This document shows positions 30,679 through 38,381 of a stretch of DNA of 64,000 nt, piece by piece. The notes under the pieces were generated by a model. The model worked only from the letters and a program-made list of their open reading frames with translations. It was not told the DNA's origin and ran no database searches. Made by a program: the position numbers and the translations under genes. Numbering within the stretch: position 1 is the stretch's first letter; the number at the start of each line of letters is the position of its first letter. Source of the stretch: a virus; the IMG/VR virus record IMGVR_UViG_3300013093_000048, positions 1 through 64,000 of that record. The stretch is one strand, 5' to 3'.

Positions 30679-30886
30679 ATTGTTTTTATTGGCATGGGCT
30701 TGCGTGGCTACAATTGCGGCGGGCTATTTTCATACTAACTTACGCAAGGCTATGAAAGGAGGAGTAATACTTTGCATGATCATTGAGTCTGTTGCAAAGG
30801 GCGAAGCTGAATTAAAGTTACACCCCGATGGGCGTATGTCTGTTGATATGGGTGATCACGAAGTTACATTAAGGGAGCACGAATAG
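30665..30886 (+). CDS. Small protein with hydrophobic N-terminus
   Basis: 73 residues. Residues 5-22 (ELFLLAWACVATIAAGYF) form a membrane helix or uncleaved signal; the rest, HTNLRKAMKGGVIL and ELKLHPDGRMSVDMGDHEVT, is hydrophilic. Directly precedes the ATP-grasp gene. Could tether the cassette product to the inner membrane; not shown by sequence. Confidence 0.65.
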   Translation: MELSELFLLAWACVATIAAGYFHTNLRKAMKGGVILCMIIESVAKGEAELKLHPDGRMSVDMGDHEVTLREHE

Positions 30887-30887
30887 T

Positions 30888-31661
30888 ATGACAAACACAT
30901 CAAGGGTAGCCATAGCCCCATACAAGCGGGGCAGTAGAAGTGCAAGGTTACTGCGTGATGCACTAACGCAAGAGCTGGGTCGCAATGTTTTATTCATTGC
31001 ACCTGAGAGGGTTAGCCATTGTAAGCCTAGCCGTATCGTTATTAACTGGGGTAGTAGTGTGGTTGATGGCGATGGGGCGTGTCGTATACTAAATCGTCCT
31101 GACGCAGTATTTATGGCGGCTAACAAACAGCACTCTCTATATGAATTTAGCACACACAGCATACCCCATCCCGAGTTCACAACGGACAAGGATATGGCTA
31201 GGTGCTGGCTGGACAATGGGCATAAGGTTATGTGTCGCACCCTTCTGTCTGCTCACTCAGGTCAGGGTATTGTTGTAGCCAAGCAACACGATCAGTTAGT
31301 AGACGCCCCGTTGTATACCAAATACATACGCAAACAAAAGGAGTTTAGAGTCCATGTATTTAATAGTAAAATTATTGACATACAAGAAAAGCGTAGGAGT
31401 TCTAGTGTTGCTGACCACCACCCTTATATTCGAAACCATGCAAACGGGTATGTCTTTTGTCGGGGTGATATCGAAGAACCTCATGATCTTAGGGGCGTGG
31501 CTACATCTGCCGTTAGTGCATTAGGTCTAGACTTCGGTGCAGTAGATGTTATATGGAATGAGGCACAGGATAAGTGCTATGTGTTAGAAGTAAATACAGC
31601 GTGCGGTCTAGAGGGTTCGACTGTTAACAAATATGTTAATGCAATTAAGGAGGTTGTATGA
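30888..31661 (+). CDS. ATP-grasp carboxylate-amine ligase (RimK-like)
   Basis: 257 residues. N-terminal domain 1-75; then MAANKQHSLYEF (ATP-grasp domain start with K80), HSGQGIVVAK (Gly-rich loop, 123-132), YIRKQKEFRVHVFNSKII (146-163; R154/V/H as in RimK-type enzymes), LGLDFGAVDVIWNE (212-225) and YVLEVNTACGLEGST (231-245; metal-binding E234 and N236). The set is complete, so it should be catalytically active: it makes an acyl-phosphate of a carboxylate and joins it to an amine. It is the third enzyme of the cassette with the amidoligase and amidotransferase. Confidence 0.85.
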   Translation: MTNTSRVAIAPYKRGSRSARLLRDALTQELGRNVLFIAPERVSHCKPSRIVINWGSSVVDGDGACRILNRPDAVFMAANKQHSLYEFSTHSIPHPEFTTDKDMARCWLDNGHKVMCRTLLSAHSGQGIVVAKQHDQLVDAPLYTKYIRKQKEFRVHVFNSKIIDIQEKRRSSSVADHHPYIRNHANGYVFCRGDIEEPHDLRGVATSAVSALGLDFGAVDVIWNEAQDKCYVLEVNTACGLEGSTVNKYVNAIKEVV

Positions 31662-31825
31662 ATGTGCTAGAAAAAAAGTTGTTTAATTGTTTGATTGAGT
31701 TACTAACCCAAGTTAGAGAGGATTGCCCGCAAGAGTATCGGACTAAACATTTAGAAACGGCTATATGGGACGCTAACGATTTAATTATTAACACGCAAGT
31801 AGAGGAAGGAATGCTAAAACTATGA
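31658..31825 (+). CDS. Small early protein
   Basis: 55 residues, MNVLEKKLFNCLIELLTQVR..., helical, overlapping the ATP-grasp stop by ATGA and the next gene by ATGA. Good AAGGAGG site inside the ATP-grasp end. DCPQEYRTKHLETAIWDAND. Unknown function; the coupling makes it a further possible member of the cassette. Confidence 0.7.
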   Translation: MNVLEKKLFNCLIELLTQVREDCPQEYRTKHLETAIWDANDLIINTQVEEGMLKL

Positions 31826-32130
31826 GCAAAACAATAACGAAGGTGCAAGTACGGTTTACATGGAATGACGGCAGAATAGAGGAGATAGACGAAAACCTAT
31901 TAACCGCCGACTCTGACCTAGGCTTGGAGTTGCAGAGTTACGCATTAGATTTTGAAGGACTGCGTAGCGATGACCAAGCCCTATATGACGAGGAATATGC
32001 CGATTGGCTACCTATACCCAAGGACTACGATACATACATGGCTAGCGGTATGGTTGACCCACTATGGGAAGCTGGGTTTATTGCAGGCAAGGTGCATGAG
32101 TTAACTAAGTTACATGAGGAGAAAGTATGA
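31822..32130 (+). CDS. Acidic early protein, unknown
   Basis: 102 residues, MSKTITKVQVRFTWNDGRIE, then an acidic middle and a helical end WEAGFIAGKVHELTKLHEEK. Net charge strongly negative. Overlaps neighbours by ATGA on both sides. No known family recognised. Confidence 0.7.
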   Translation: MSKTITKVQVRFTWNDGRIEEIDENLLTADSDLGLELQSYALDFEGLRSDDQALYDEEYADWLPIPKDYDTYMASGMVDPLWEAGFIAGKVHELTKLHEEKV

Positions 32131-32378
32131 AGTTATTTTGTAGATGCAACAAGATGGTAGATAAGATCAAAGCATTGGAAGATAGGATTCAAATGCTAGA
32201 AATTCACAATAAGTATTACACCGACGACCACCATAGTTTTTGGTCTGATGCTAAGTCTGTTCCTTTGTCTTCGGTGGTGCGTAAGATAGCCAATCACTTA
32301 GGTATGCTAGTGCATTACCAATACCCTAAAGGCGAGAGCTTTACAACCGAATTTGTAACCAAGGAGGAAACCAAATGA
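32127..32378 (+). CDS. Small early protein, unknown
   Basis: 83 residues; residues 1-28 carry CRCNKMVDKIKALEDRIQML, a short coiled coil, followed by a mixed region with HHSFWSDAKSVPLSSVVRKI. Overlaps the next start (ATGA). Unknown. Confidence 0.7.
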   Translation: MKLFCRCNKMVDKIKALEDRIQMLEIHNKYYTDDHHSFWSDAKSVPLSSVVRKIANHLGMLVHYQYPKGESFTTEFVTKEETK

Positions 32379-32638
32379 CAACATTCACAACAGAAGACCG
32401 CGAGGCGGTTATACAAGGGGCAACGGGTGCACAGTATCAGTTTATGGACACCAGCCCGCAAGCACAGGAAGTAACCCAAATCATTAACGGGGTGTGCTCC
32501 CAACTACAAGCTTTATCTACGGTCATCAATAAAATGAGAGCCGAACTGACTACGCTAAAACAATTAGCTGATGCATCAATCCTAGCAAGCCGACCACCAA
32601 CCCTACGCAAAAACGGAGAAGACGACTGTGGAAAATAG
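32375..32638 (+). CDS. Small early protein, unknown
   Basis: 87 residues; MTTFTTEDREAVIQGATGAQ and a helical middle (VTQIINGVCSQLQALSTVIN) that may coil. AAGGAGG site. Overlaps the following GTG-started gene by 11 bases. Unknown. Confidence 0.65.
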   Translation: MTTFTTEDREAVIQGATGAQYQFMDTSPQAQEVTQIINGVCSQLQALSTVINKMRAELTTLKQLADASILASRPPTLRKNGEDDCGK

Positions 32639-32846
32639 ATTAAGCCCACGCAGTAGAAAGAACAAGATCAATGAAGCCAATCAAAACTCTTTGTTTACAA
32701 CCATACCTCAAGCAGAAACATTGGAGGAGAAACGCGCCTTGGTATTAGAAGGTAACCCAAACCATTATTCTTTTGGCGAGATTAGGCGTGCATGGAAGCC
32801 TTGGTTAACTTATGAAGAGAACATGGCAGAGGAGTATTTAGGATGA
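32628..32846 (+). CDS. Small early protein, unknown (GTG start)
   Basis: 72 residues from GTG at 32628. ENRLSPRSRKNKINEANQNS is basic; the end NHYSFGEIRRAWKPWLTYEE is aromatic-rich. Overlaps its neighbours by short stretches. Unknown. Confidence 0.6.
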   Translation: MENRLSPRSRKNKINEANQNSLFTTIPQAETLEEKRALVLEGNPNHYSFGEIRRAWKPWLTYEENMAEEYLG

Positions 32847-33322
32847 ATGGCGATGATTATGTACTTGATGGCGATTTAGCTTTTAGTAATACTAAAGACG
32901 CTTTGAAGTTTTATCAAACTAAATATCGCCAGCAACAAGCTGAAATAGAGGCGTTGAAAAAAGAAGCCGCACTACAAAGGTTATCTGACTTTACGCAAGA
33001 AGCTGACAATGAACCAGTAGCGTGGATAGACCCTAGAGAATTGGATATGGCTGTATCTACCAGCGTAACAAAACATAAGCAATTTGATACTGATATTCCA
33101 CTCTACACCCATCCAGCAAAAGAACTAGATGAGCAGTTTAAAAAAGGTTTTGAAGCTGGTAAAGAAGAAGGTTGGAAAGCCCATAAATTTCACCATCCAG
33201 CAAAGACACTAACAGATGAGGAAATAAGAAATATTGCAAACGAAACCAACCTTGAAAGCGGAATAGCGCAATGGAAATACGATTTTGCTAGAGCAATACT
33301 AAGAAAGGCACAAGAGAAATGA
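32843..33322 (+). CDS. Early protein with 'PVAWI...YTHPAK...LTDEEI' pattern
   Basis: 159 residues. An N-terminal helix (YRQQQAEIEALKKEAALQRL), then NEPVAWIDPRELDMAVSTSV, IPLYTHPAKELDEQF and HHPAKTLTDEEIRNIANETN. The PVAW/YTHP/LTDEEI series is widespread in phage early proteins of proteobacteria and remains without function, as far as I recall. Coupled to both neighbours. Confidence 0.75.
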   Translation: MNGDDYVLDGDLAFSNTKDALKFYQTKYRQQQAEIEALKKEAALQRLSDFTQEADNEPVAWIDPRELDMAVSTSVTKHKQFDTDIPLYTHPAKELDEQFKKGFEAGKEEGWKAHKFHHPAKTLTDEEIRNIANETNLESGIAQWKYDFARAILRKAQEK

Positions 33323-33477
33323 AATTAACTACTGAAGAAATACACAATATTTATTTACATCAAGGTGGCGTAGCAGAAGGTTTAATAAGAGCAGGTGCTG
33401 ATGCTGATTTTCCTATGATGTTTGCAGAGGCATTGATAGAGATTTATGAAGCACGAAAGGCACAAGAGAATGGCTGA
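33319..33477 (+). CDS. Small early protein, unknown
   Basis: 52 residues, MKLTTEEIHNIYLHQGGVAE to EIYEARKAQENG. Overlaps the previous stop (ATGA). The C-terminal YEARKAQE resembles the ARAILRKAQEK end of its neighbour, a possible distant duplication. Unknown. Confidence 0.65.
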   Translation: MKLTTEEIHNIYLHQGGVAEGLIRAGADADFPMMFAEALIEIYEARKAQENG

Positions 33478-33655
33478 TATAACAATGTGCCGTGATGAGA
33501 CTTGCAAGAAGCGTGAAAGGTGCTATCGCTTTACTGCTAGAGCAACACCCGAGTACCAATCTTACTTTGTGGATAGTCCACGCCAAGGTAAAGAATGTAA
33601 ATACTTTAGCGATAACGAAGATAAAACTAAACGATTAAGAAAGAACTGCGAATGA
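33470..33655 (+). CDS. Small Cys-rich protein
   Basis: 61 residues from the ATG at 33470. MCRDETCKKRERCYRFTARA and QGKECKYF give four Cys (C-x4/5-C-x5-C...C) in a zinc-knuckle-like or iron-sulphur-like arrangement. Seen in other phages by my recollection, function unknown. Overlaps both neighbours. Confidence 0.7.
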   Translation: MADITMCRDETCKKRERCYRFTARATPEYQSYFVDSPRQGKECKYFSDNEDKTKRLRKNCE

Positions 33656-33849
33656 ACAAACAAAGGATCAACGAGCTCGGCTCGGAAATAAAAAGGGTGC
33701 AGGTTGAGATAACGGAAAAGGCAATGAAAGGTAGAGACTACTCCGAAGAACAAACCCAATTCAACTCAAGCCTGCTCCAACTAATCAACCTATCTCTAGA
33801 CTCAGACGACACCATGGAAAAACTGTTTAAGCTACTCGAAAGGAAGTAG
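33652..33849 (+). CDS. Small helical early protein
   Basis: 65 residues, MNKQRINELGSEIKRVQVEI..., a long amphipathic helix then a second (FNSSLLQLINLSLDSDDTME). Could be a two-helix coiled coil. The gap after it (33850-33925) is AT-rich and may contain a promoter for the next gene (TTAAGT, 17 bp, TAATAA, weak). Confidence 0.65.
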   Translation: MNKQRINELGSEIKRVQVEITEKAMKGRDYSEEQTQFNSSLLQLINLSLDSDDTMEKLFKLLERK

Positions 33850-33925
33850 CGTAAAAACAACATAAGAAAGTTAAGTAAAAAACTGTAGTAAAATAATAAC
33901 GGCAACTAACAAACAAGGAGTTTAT

Positions 33926-34504
33926 ATGCCAGATATGCAAACTGAAGTAAAAAAAGTCTTAACCAAATGGACAACACCAGAGCTAAGACTAGAAGAAAAA
34001 ACTGTTATTACAGAAAAAGAAAAGTCATTTAGTGAACAGGTCTACGACTTTATTAAGACCAATCCAAAATGCTCTATGCCTAGTATCCGTAAGGCTTTTA
34101 ACATCACCAACAAAGACGACGCGTCTATCGCCTCAACACTCAAGACATTATACGACCGCAAGCTAATTGGGCGTGTAGCAATCGACAATCCTGAGTTTAA
34201 AGGCTACGGTAGACGGGTTATCTTCGTGTATTGGGCGGTTGCTAACACCTACGAGCTACAAATTAAAGGCTTGTATAGCAAGAAGAAAAAGAATGTGAAC
34301 ATCGTTGCTAAGAAACAGCAGAGTATATCTAAAGGCGTGCCTGAAACAAACGGACATATCACTCGGCAAACACCTGCGGCACCCGCTACTCATACTAGCA
34401 AGACCAAGTTCAATGCTGAGGAGTTCGTTAGTAGCCTAAACATCTATGACGCTCGCCATGTGTATCAGCTACTTGATATTGTGTTCGGTAAGCAAGGGAA
34501 GTAA
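33926..34504 (+). CDS. Winged-helix DNA-binding protein
   Basis: 192 residues. Residues 37-110 read FSEQVYDFIKTNPKCSMPSI, FNITNKDDASIASTLKTLYD and a basic wing (RKLIGRVAIDNPEFKGYGRR), a typical winged helix. The linker is Lys- and Thr-rich, and the C-terminus (FNAEEFVSSLNIYDARHVYQ) is a small helical domain. AAGGAG site and its own leader make it a likely regulator or replication accessory factor. Confidence 0.7.
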   Translation: MPDMQTEVKKVLTKWTTPELRLEEKTVITEKEKSFSEQVYDFIKTNPKCSMPSIRKAFNITNKDDASIASTLKTLYDRKLIGRVAIDNPEFKGYGRRVIFVYWAVANTYELQIKGLYSKKKKNVNIVAKKQQSISKGVPETNGHITRQTPAAPATHTSKTKFNAEEFVSSLNIYDARHVYQLLDIVFGKQGK

Positions 34505-34797
34505 TGAGCATATTTGACGCACAGTATATCCGTGATAATGCTGGGCTAAGTTGGGGGGAAGACTATGTGCTGGGCTTGATTGACAGCACTTCCCCAACTA
34601 TTTACAGTCGCATTGCCGCCTTGGTTAATAAACAAAAGGCGGTTACTTCAGCATCCGCCAACAAGTATCTTAAGTCTTTGGTTGAAAAAGGTTTGGTTTT
34701 AAGAACAGCAGACAAGAAAGACATGCGCTTAATCCATTACACTCTTACAGCAAAAGGAGAAAAAATGATAAAGGAATTAAAAAATGCAGTTAAGTGA
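34504..34797 (+). CDS. MarR-like winged-helix regulator
   Basis: 97 residues. Residues 15-97: DYVLGLIDSTSPTIYSRIAA, ASANKYLKSLVEKGLVLR and TADKKDMRLIHYTLTAKGEK: helix, recognition helix and wing with the D-x-R-x3-Y-x-LT-x-K-G pattern of MarR-type proteins. Starts TAATG-coupled to the upstream winged-helix gene, so the two may work together. Confidence 0.75.
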   Translation: MSIFDAQYIRDNAGLSWGEDYVLGLIDSTSPTIYSRIAALVNKQKAVTSASANKYLKSLVEKGLVLRTADKKDMRLIHYTLTAKGEKMIKELKNAVK

Positions 34798-34981
34798 ACT
34801 TGAGATGCTCAAGATAATGAAAGAAAATGCGGCACTATGTAACCTCGAAGCTGAGGTTATCGTTGCATTAAAAGCCTATTATTACAACGAGCAGGAGATT
34901 CTACAAAACCAGCTCAACCACATAGCCATTTGTCTACAACGCATAGATGAAGTAAGGAAACGCAATGCGGAATTGCAATGA
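34784..34981 (+). CDS. Small early protein, unknown
   Basis: 65 residues, MQLSELEMLKIMKENAALCN..., helical, coupled by overlap to the regulator and to the VRR-NUC gene. Unknown. Confidence 0.65.
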   Translation: MQLSELEMLKIMKENAALCNLEAEVIVALKAYYYNEQEILQNQLNHIAICLQRIDEVRKRNAELQ

Positions 34982-35283
34982 CACCCGAAGCCAAAGTAAA
35001 GAAGAAAGTTGTCAATGTTCTTAAGAATTTTGGGGCGTATTATTTCTACCCTGTTACTGGAGGCTTTGGGCGTAGTGGTGTACCTGATATTGTGGGCTGT
35101 TACTTTGGTCAGTTTATTGCTATCGAATGTAAAGCGGGTAATAACAAACCAACTCCTTTACAAGAAGCACAAATGGCGCAAATAAGAACGGCTAAAGGTC
35201 GCACGCTTGTAGTAAACGAAGACAACATATACGATGTCACCGACGCTCTACTAGAAATAAAGGCTCTCTATGGATCAGAATGA
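34978..35283 (+). CDS. VRR-NUC-domain nuclease
   Basis: 101 residues, the full length of a stand-alone VRR-NUC domain. Motifs: MTPEAKVKKKVVNVLKNFGA (helix), FGRSGVPDIVGCYFGQFIAI-ECKAG (the G-x-PD...E-x-K PD-(D/E)XK active site), then PTPLQEAQMAQIRTAKGRTL. The catalytic D, E and K are present. A small structure-specific or Holliday-type nuclease used in replication or recombination. Confidence 0.88.
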   Translation: MTPEAKVKKKVVNVLKNFGAYYFYPVTGGFGRSGVPDIVGCYFGQFIAIECKAGNNKPTPLQEAQMAQIRTAKGRTLVVNEDNIYDVTDALLEIKALYGSE

Positions 35284-35497
35284 AACATTTAAAGCAGTAG
35301 AAAGTATTTTAAAAGACTGCATGGATGAAGAGTCTAATGCCTGTGCTATTGTGGTTGGCTATGACTACGAGACGCAGATGGTTAGGATTTATGGAATTAA
35401 CATTGAAGAATGGGAAGTCCCTGATCTGTTACACGATGCGGCAGTAACTACTGGCTATTATGTTGACCAACATATGGCAAACCGAACTCTTAATTAA
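35270..35497 (+). CDS. Small early protein, unknown
   Basis: 75 residues, acidic, with IVVGYDYETQMVRIYGINIE (beta strands) and an alpha C-terminus. Overlaps the VRR-NUC gene by 14 bases. Unknown; many phages carry a similar small protein near replication genes. Confidence 0.65.
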   Translation: MDQNETFKAVESILKDCMDEESNACAIVVGYDYETQMVRIYGINIEEWEVPDLLHDAAVTTGYYVDQHMANRTLN

Positions 35498-35505
35498 GGA
35501 CAGCT

Positions 35506-35703
35506 ATGGATACTGGGATGACGCTAGAAGAAATTGCAATTGCATTGGGTGTAACTAGAGAACGAGTAAGGCAAATCGAAAAGAAAGCTTTATATAAAAT
35601 ACAAAAGGAACTGCGTAATCGAGGTATCACAAAGTACTCTGACATAAGCATTGAACAAGTAGTATCAGAAGTAATACGAAGCGGGTCACGACCCAAAGAA
35701 TAA
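35506..35703 (+). CDS. Sigma-70 region 4-like DNA-binding protein
   Basis: 65 residues. MTLEEIAIALGVTRERVRQI-EKKALYKIQKEL is nearly the consensus of sigma-70 region 4.2 (TLEEVG..F.VTRERIRQIEAKALRKL). Regions 2 and 3 are absent, so it is a stand-alone region 4. It could bind the -35 element or the beta-flap and redirect host RNA polymerase. AAGGA site and own start. Confidence 0.85.
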   Translation: MDTGMTLEEIAIALGVTRERVRQIEKKALYKIQKELRNRGITKYSDISIEQVVSEVIRSGSRPKE

Positions 35704-35717
35704 CCAAAGGAGGATGT

Positions 35718-35891
35718 ATGAGTAATAACCACAAGAAAGTAATCGAAGAAAACAAATCAGACCCGATCAAATGGGCACAACCACGAACACCTAACCCACA
35801 TACTGTATACAAACCAACGGCGCACCCGCGCGAACGCGATTTAGAAACCTATCGAAATACCCCAAGCTTGGTAACTGGAGGTCGTGTATGA
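35718..35891 (+). CDS. Small hydrophilic early protein
   Basis: 57 residues, MSNNHKKVIEENKSDPIKWA... with many Pro, Arg and His. AAAGGAGG site; ATGA overlap with the next gene. Possibly disordered. Unknown. Confidence 0.65.
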   Translation: MSNNHKKVIEENKSDPIKWAQPRTPNPHTVYKPTAHPRERDLETYRNTPSLVTGGRV

Positions 35892-36091
35892 GAGTTCCAT
35901 ACGATACAGGCAAAGTTAAAATCGGCAGTAACTACAACCCCGACCTGCGCCCAGCTATTGATGCTGATATGGAGCTATTACAAACGGCATTCATAGGGGA
36001 CATACCAGCCATTAAACGCCAGCGAGCGGCATGGGCTATTTATATTAGTACGGTCATCTTAATCGTATTCGGCGTATTTTTATTTAACTAA
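35888..36091 (+). CDS. Small protein with C-terminal membrane helix
   Basis: 67 residues; the last 20 (RAAWAIYISTVILIVFGVFL) are a membrane helix. The N-terminal 45 residues are soluble (YDTGKVKIGSNYNPDLRPAI). A tail-anchored protein upstream of the polymerase gene. Unknown role; similar small proteins occur near replication genes in other phages. Confidence 0.65.
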   Translation: MRVPYDTGKVKIGSNYNPDLRPAIDADMELLQTAFIGDIPAIKRQRAAWAIYISTVILIVFGVFLFN

Positions 36092-36099
36092 GGAAACAA

Positions 36100-38088
36100 A
36101 TGTCAAGCAAACCATTCGACCGCATACTGGTCGTGGATTTTGAAACAAGATGGGACAGGGCTAATTACACCCTTTCCAAAATGACTACGGAGGAATACAT
36201 ACGCGATGATAGATTTAAAGCGTTTGGTATTGGCTGGAAAGAATACGGTGGCGAACAGATGCATTGGGTCACTCACGATAATCTGCCTTCATGGGTGGAT
36301 GACATTGATTGGAGTAGGACGGCGGTGCTTGCGCACAATGCCCAGTTTGATGTGGCGATTCTGTCGTGGATTTATGGGGCGCGTCCTGCTTTTATTTTTG
36401 ACTCTCTATCTATGGCTCGCGCTCTTAGGGGCGTCGAAGTCGGGAACAGCCTCGCAAAGCTTGCAGAATACTACGAGCTCCCACCAAAAGGCAACGCAGT
36501 CTACTCTACCGACGGCTTGGAAGAGCTACCGCTAAACATAGAAGAAGAGCTTGCGGAATACTGTCTTCATGATGTTTACTTATGTGAAGCGGTATTTAAT
36601 TGTTTGAACGAAGAACTAGAAGGGGGATTCCCAAAGGGTGAGCTAAAGCTTATTGACCTCACACTAAAGATGTTCATCAACCCTGTTCTTGAACTTGATA
36701 AGGAGATGTTAGATGAAGCCATTGCTGATGAGCGTGCCAAGCGCGAAGCGATCCTTGAAAAAGTTAACGTTGATGAAACGGCGTTGGCTAGTAACGATCA
36801 GTTTGCTGAAGTGCTTGTATCATTGGGGGTATCCCCACCAAGAAAAATTAGCAAAACTACTGGTAAAGAAACTTACGCGTTCGCTAAAACAGACGCCCTC
36901 TTCCAAGCGTTGCTTAATTCAAACAATGAGGACATATCGCTTATATGCGAAGCGCGCCTTAAAGTTAAGTCGACACTTGAGCGCACACGAGCGCAGAGGT
37001 TCGTGGATATTTCAGAACGAGGTACGCTACCTGTCCCGCTCAATTACTACGGAGCCCACACGGGTCGTTGGTCTGCGTCAAAGGGTTCGGGGCTTAATCT
37101 TCAGAACCTCAAGCGGGGCTCTTTCTTACGCAAAGCTATTCAAGCTCCGAAAGGTTATACCCTCGTGGTCTGCGATCTATCCCAAATCGAACCTCGCGTT
37201 CTCGCGTATCTCGCGGACTATGATGCCCTCCTTGGTATCTTCTCCTCGGGTAAGGATGCGTATGCGGCGTTCGGTGCGCAGATGTTCGGTATCCCGAACC
37301 TCACAAAAGAATCGCACCCTGATCTTCGCCAGTCAGCTAAGTCAGCTCTCTTAGGTTGTGGCTATGGTATGGGTTGGGCTAGCTTTGCGGCTCAGTTATT
37401 GACTGGATTCCTTGGCGCTCCACCTACTATGTACGATAAAGCATTCGCTAAACAGCTTGGTGTTACTGGGCAGGACATCGAAAACTTTATTGGTTGGGAA
37501 AAGAACCTTGAGAAGATGGCAGAGATACCGCACACCTGCACAAAGGATGAGCTACTGATTCATTGTGTATCAGCCAAAAAGATTATTGATATCTACCGCA
37601 ACACATCGCAGGATGTTGTTGCTTTTTGGCAGTTGTGTAATGACTCTATCCTATCGTGCTTATCTAGGGGTAATGAATTTGAGTATAAGTGCATTAAGTT
37701 TAGGAAAGAGGGTATTGAACTACCTAATGGCTTGGCTATCCGTTACCCCAACCTTGAAGGACACTCTGATAACAAGGGTAGAATCCAATGGCAGTATGGG
37801 GGCGACGACAAGAACAAACCTAAGCGGTTATATGGTGGTAAAATTGTAGAAAATATTGTGCAAGCAGTAGCACGATGTGTTATGACGGATGGTATGTTAC
37901 GAATACAAAAGAAGTATCCGTGTGTATTAACCGTGCATGATGAAGTTGTAGTACTAGTCCCCGAGTCAGAAGCCGAAGAAGCTGAAACTTGGGTACACGC
38001 GCAGATGGTAGCAGATCCTAAATATATGTCAGGAATTCCTCTTGACGCTGAGACTGGCTGTGCCAAACGATATGGAGAAGCGAAGTGA
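36100..38088 (+). CDS. DNA polymerase, family A with 3'-5' exonuclease
   Basis: 662 residues. Exonuclease: VVDFETRW (D13, E15), AHNAQFDVAILSW and YCLHDVYLCEAVF (Y-x3-D). Polymerase: motif A VCDLSQIEPRVLAYL (D359), motif B RQSAKSALLGCGYGMG (R410), motif C TVHDEVVVL (H613-D614-E615). All catalytic residues present. There is no 5'-3' exonuclease domain, as expected for phage pol A. It replicates phage DNA. AAGGAAA site; coupled to the next gene by GTGA. Confidence 0.96.
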   Translation: MSSKPFDRILVVDFETRWDRANYTLSKMTTEEYIRDDRFKAFGIGWKEYGGEQMHWVTHDNLPSWVDDIDWSRTAVLAHNAQFDVAILSWIYGARPAFIFDSLSMARALRGVEVGNSLAKLAEYYELPPKGNAVYSTDGLEELPLNIEEELAEYCLHDVYLCEAVFNCLNEELEGGFPKGELKLIDLTLKMFINPVLELDKEMLDEAIADERAKREAILEKVNVDETALASNDQFAEVLVSLGVSPPRKISKTTGKETYAFAKTDALFQALLNSNNEDISLICEARLKVKSTLERTRAQRFVDISERGTLPVPLNYYGAHTGRWSASKGSGLNLQNLKRGSFLRKAIQAPKGYTLVVCDLSQIEPRVLAYLADYDALLGIFSSGKDAYAAFGAQMFGIPNLTKESHPDLRQSAKSALLGCGYGMGWASFAAQLLTGFLGAPPTMYDKAFAKQLGVTGQDIENFIGWEKNLEKMAEIPHTCTKDELLIHCVSAKKIIDIYRNTSQDVVAFWQLCNDSILSCLSRGNEFEYKCIKFRKEGIELPNGLAIRYPNLEGHSDNKGRIQWQYGGDDKNKPKRLYGGKIVENIVQAVARCVMTDGMLRIQKKYPCVLTVHDEVVVLVPESEAEEAETWVHAQMVADPKYMSGIPLDAETGCAKRYGEAK

Positions 38089-38381
38089 CCAATAAATATG
38101 CAACACCAACAGCAATAACAATCGGTAAGCGCAAGATCAAAGTAGAGTTGTGCGATCAAGTGTTTGTCGGTACTGAAGAATGCCGCGGCGCATTTGATTA
38201 TGAAGCAGGTCGTATTGCCGTCGCTAAACAAGCGGCAACGCGTCAGCATAATACTTTATGGCATGAGATTGTTCATGCTATTTTGTACGACATGGGTGAG
38301 TCCAAGCTTAACCACCGCGAGTCATTCGTTAGTGGGTTTGCCGACCGCCTTGAACAAGCCATACGAACAGCGAAATTCTAA
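38085..38381 (+). CDS. Small zincin-like metalloprotease-fold protein (GTG start)
   Basis: 98 residues, GTG start overlapping the polymerase stop. Contains TLWHEIVHAILYDMG, a canonical HExxH zinc motif, within a minimal ImmA/IrrE- or SprT-like core (beta region AFDYEAGRIAVAKQAATRQH before, helix SFVSGFADRLEQAI after). The third zinc ligand is not obvious. Possible peptidase, or a catalytically silent copy. Confidence 0.75.
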   Translation: MTNKYATPTAITIGKRKIKVELCDQVFVGTEECRGAFDYEAGRIAVAKQAATRQHNTLWHEIVHAILYDMGESKLNHRESFVSGFADRLEQAIRTAKF

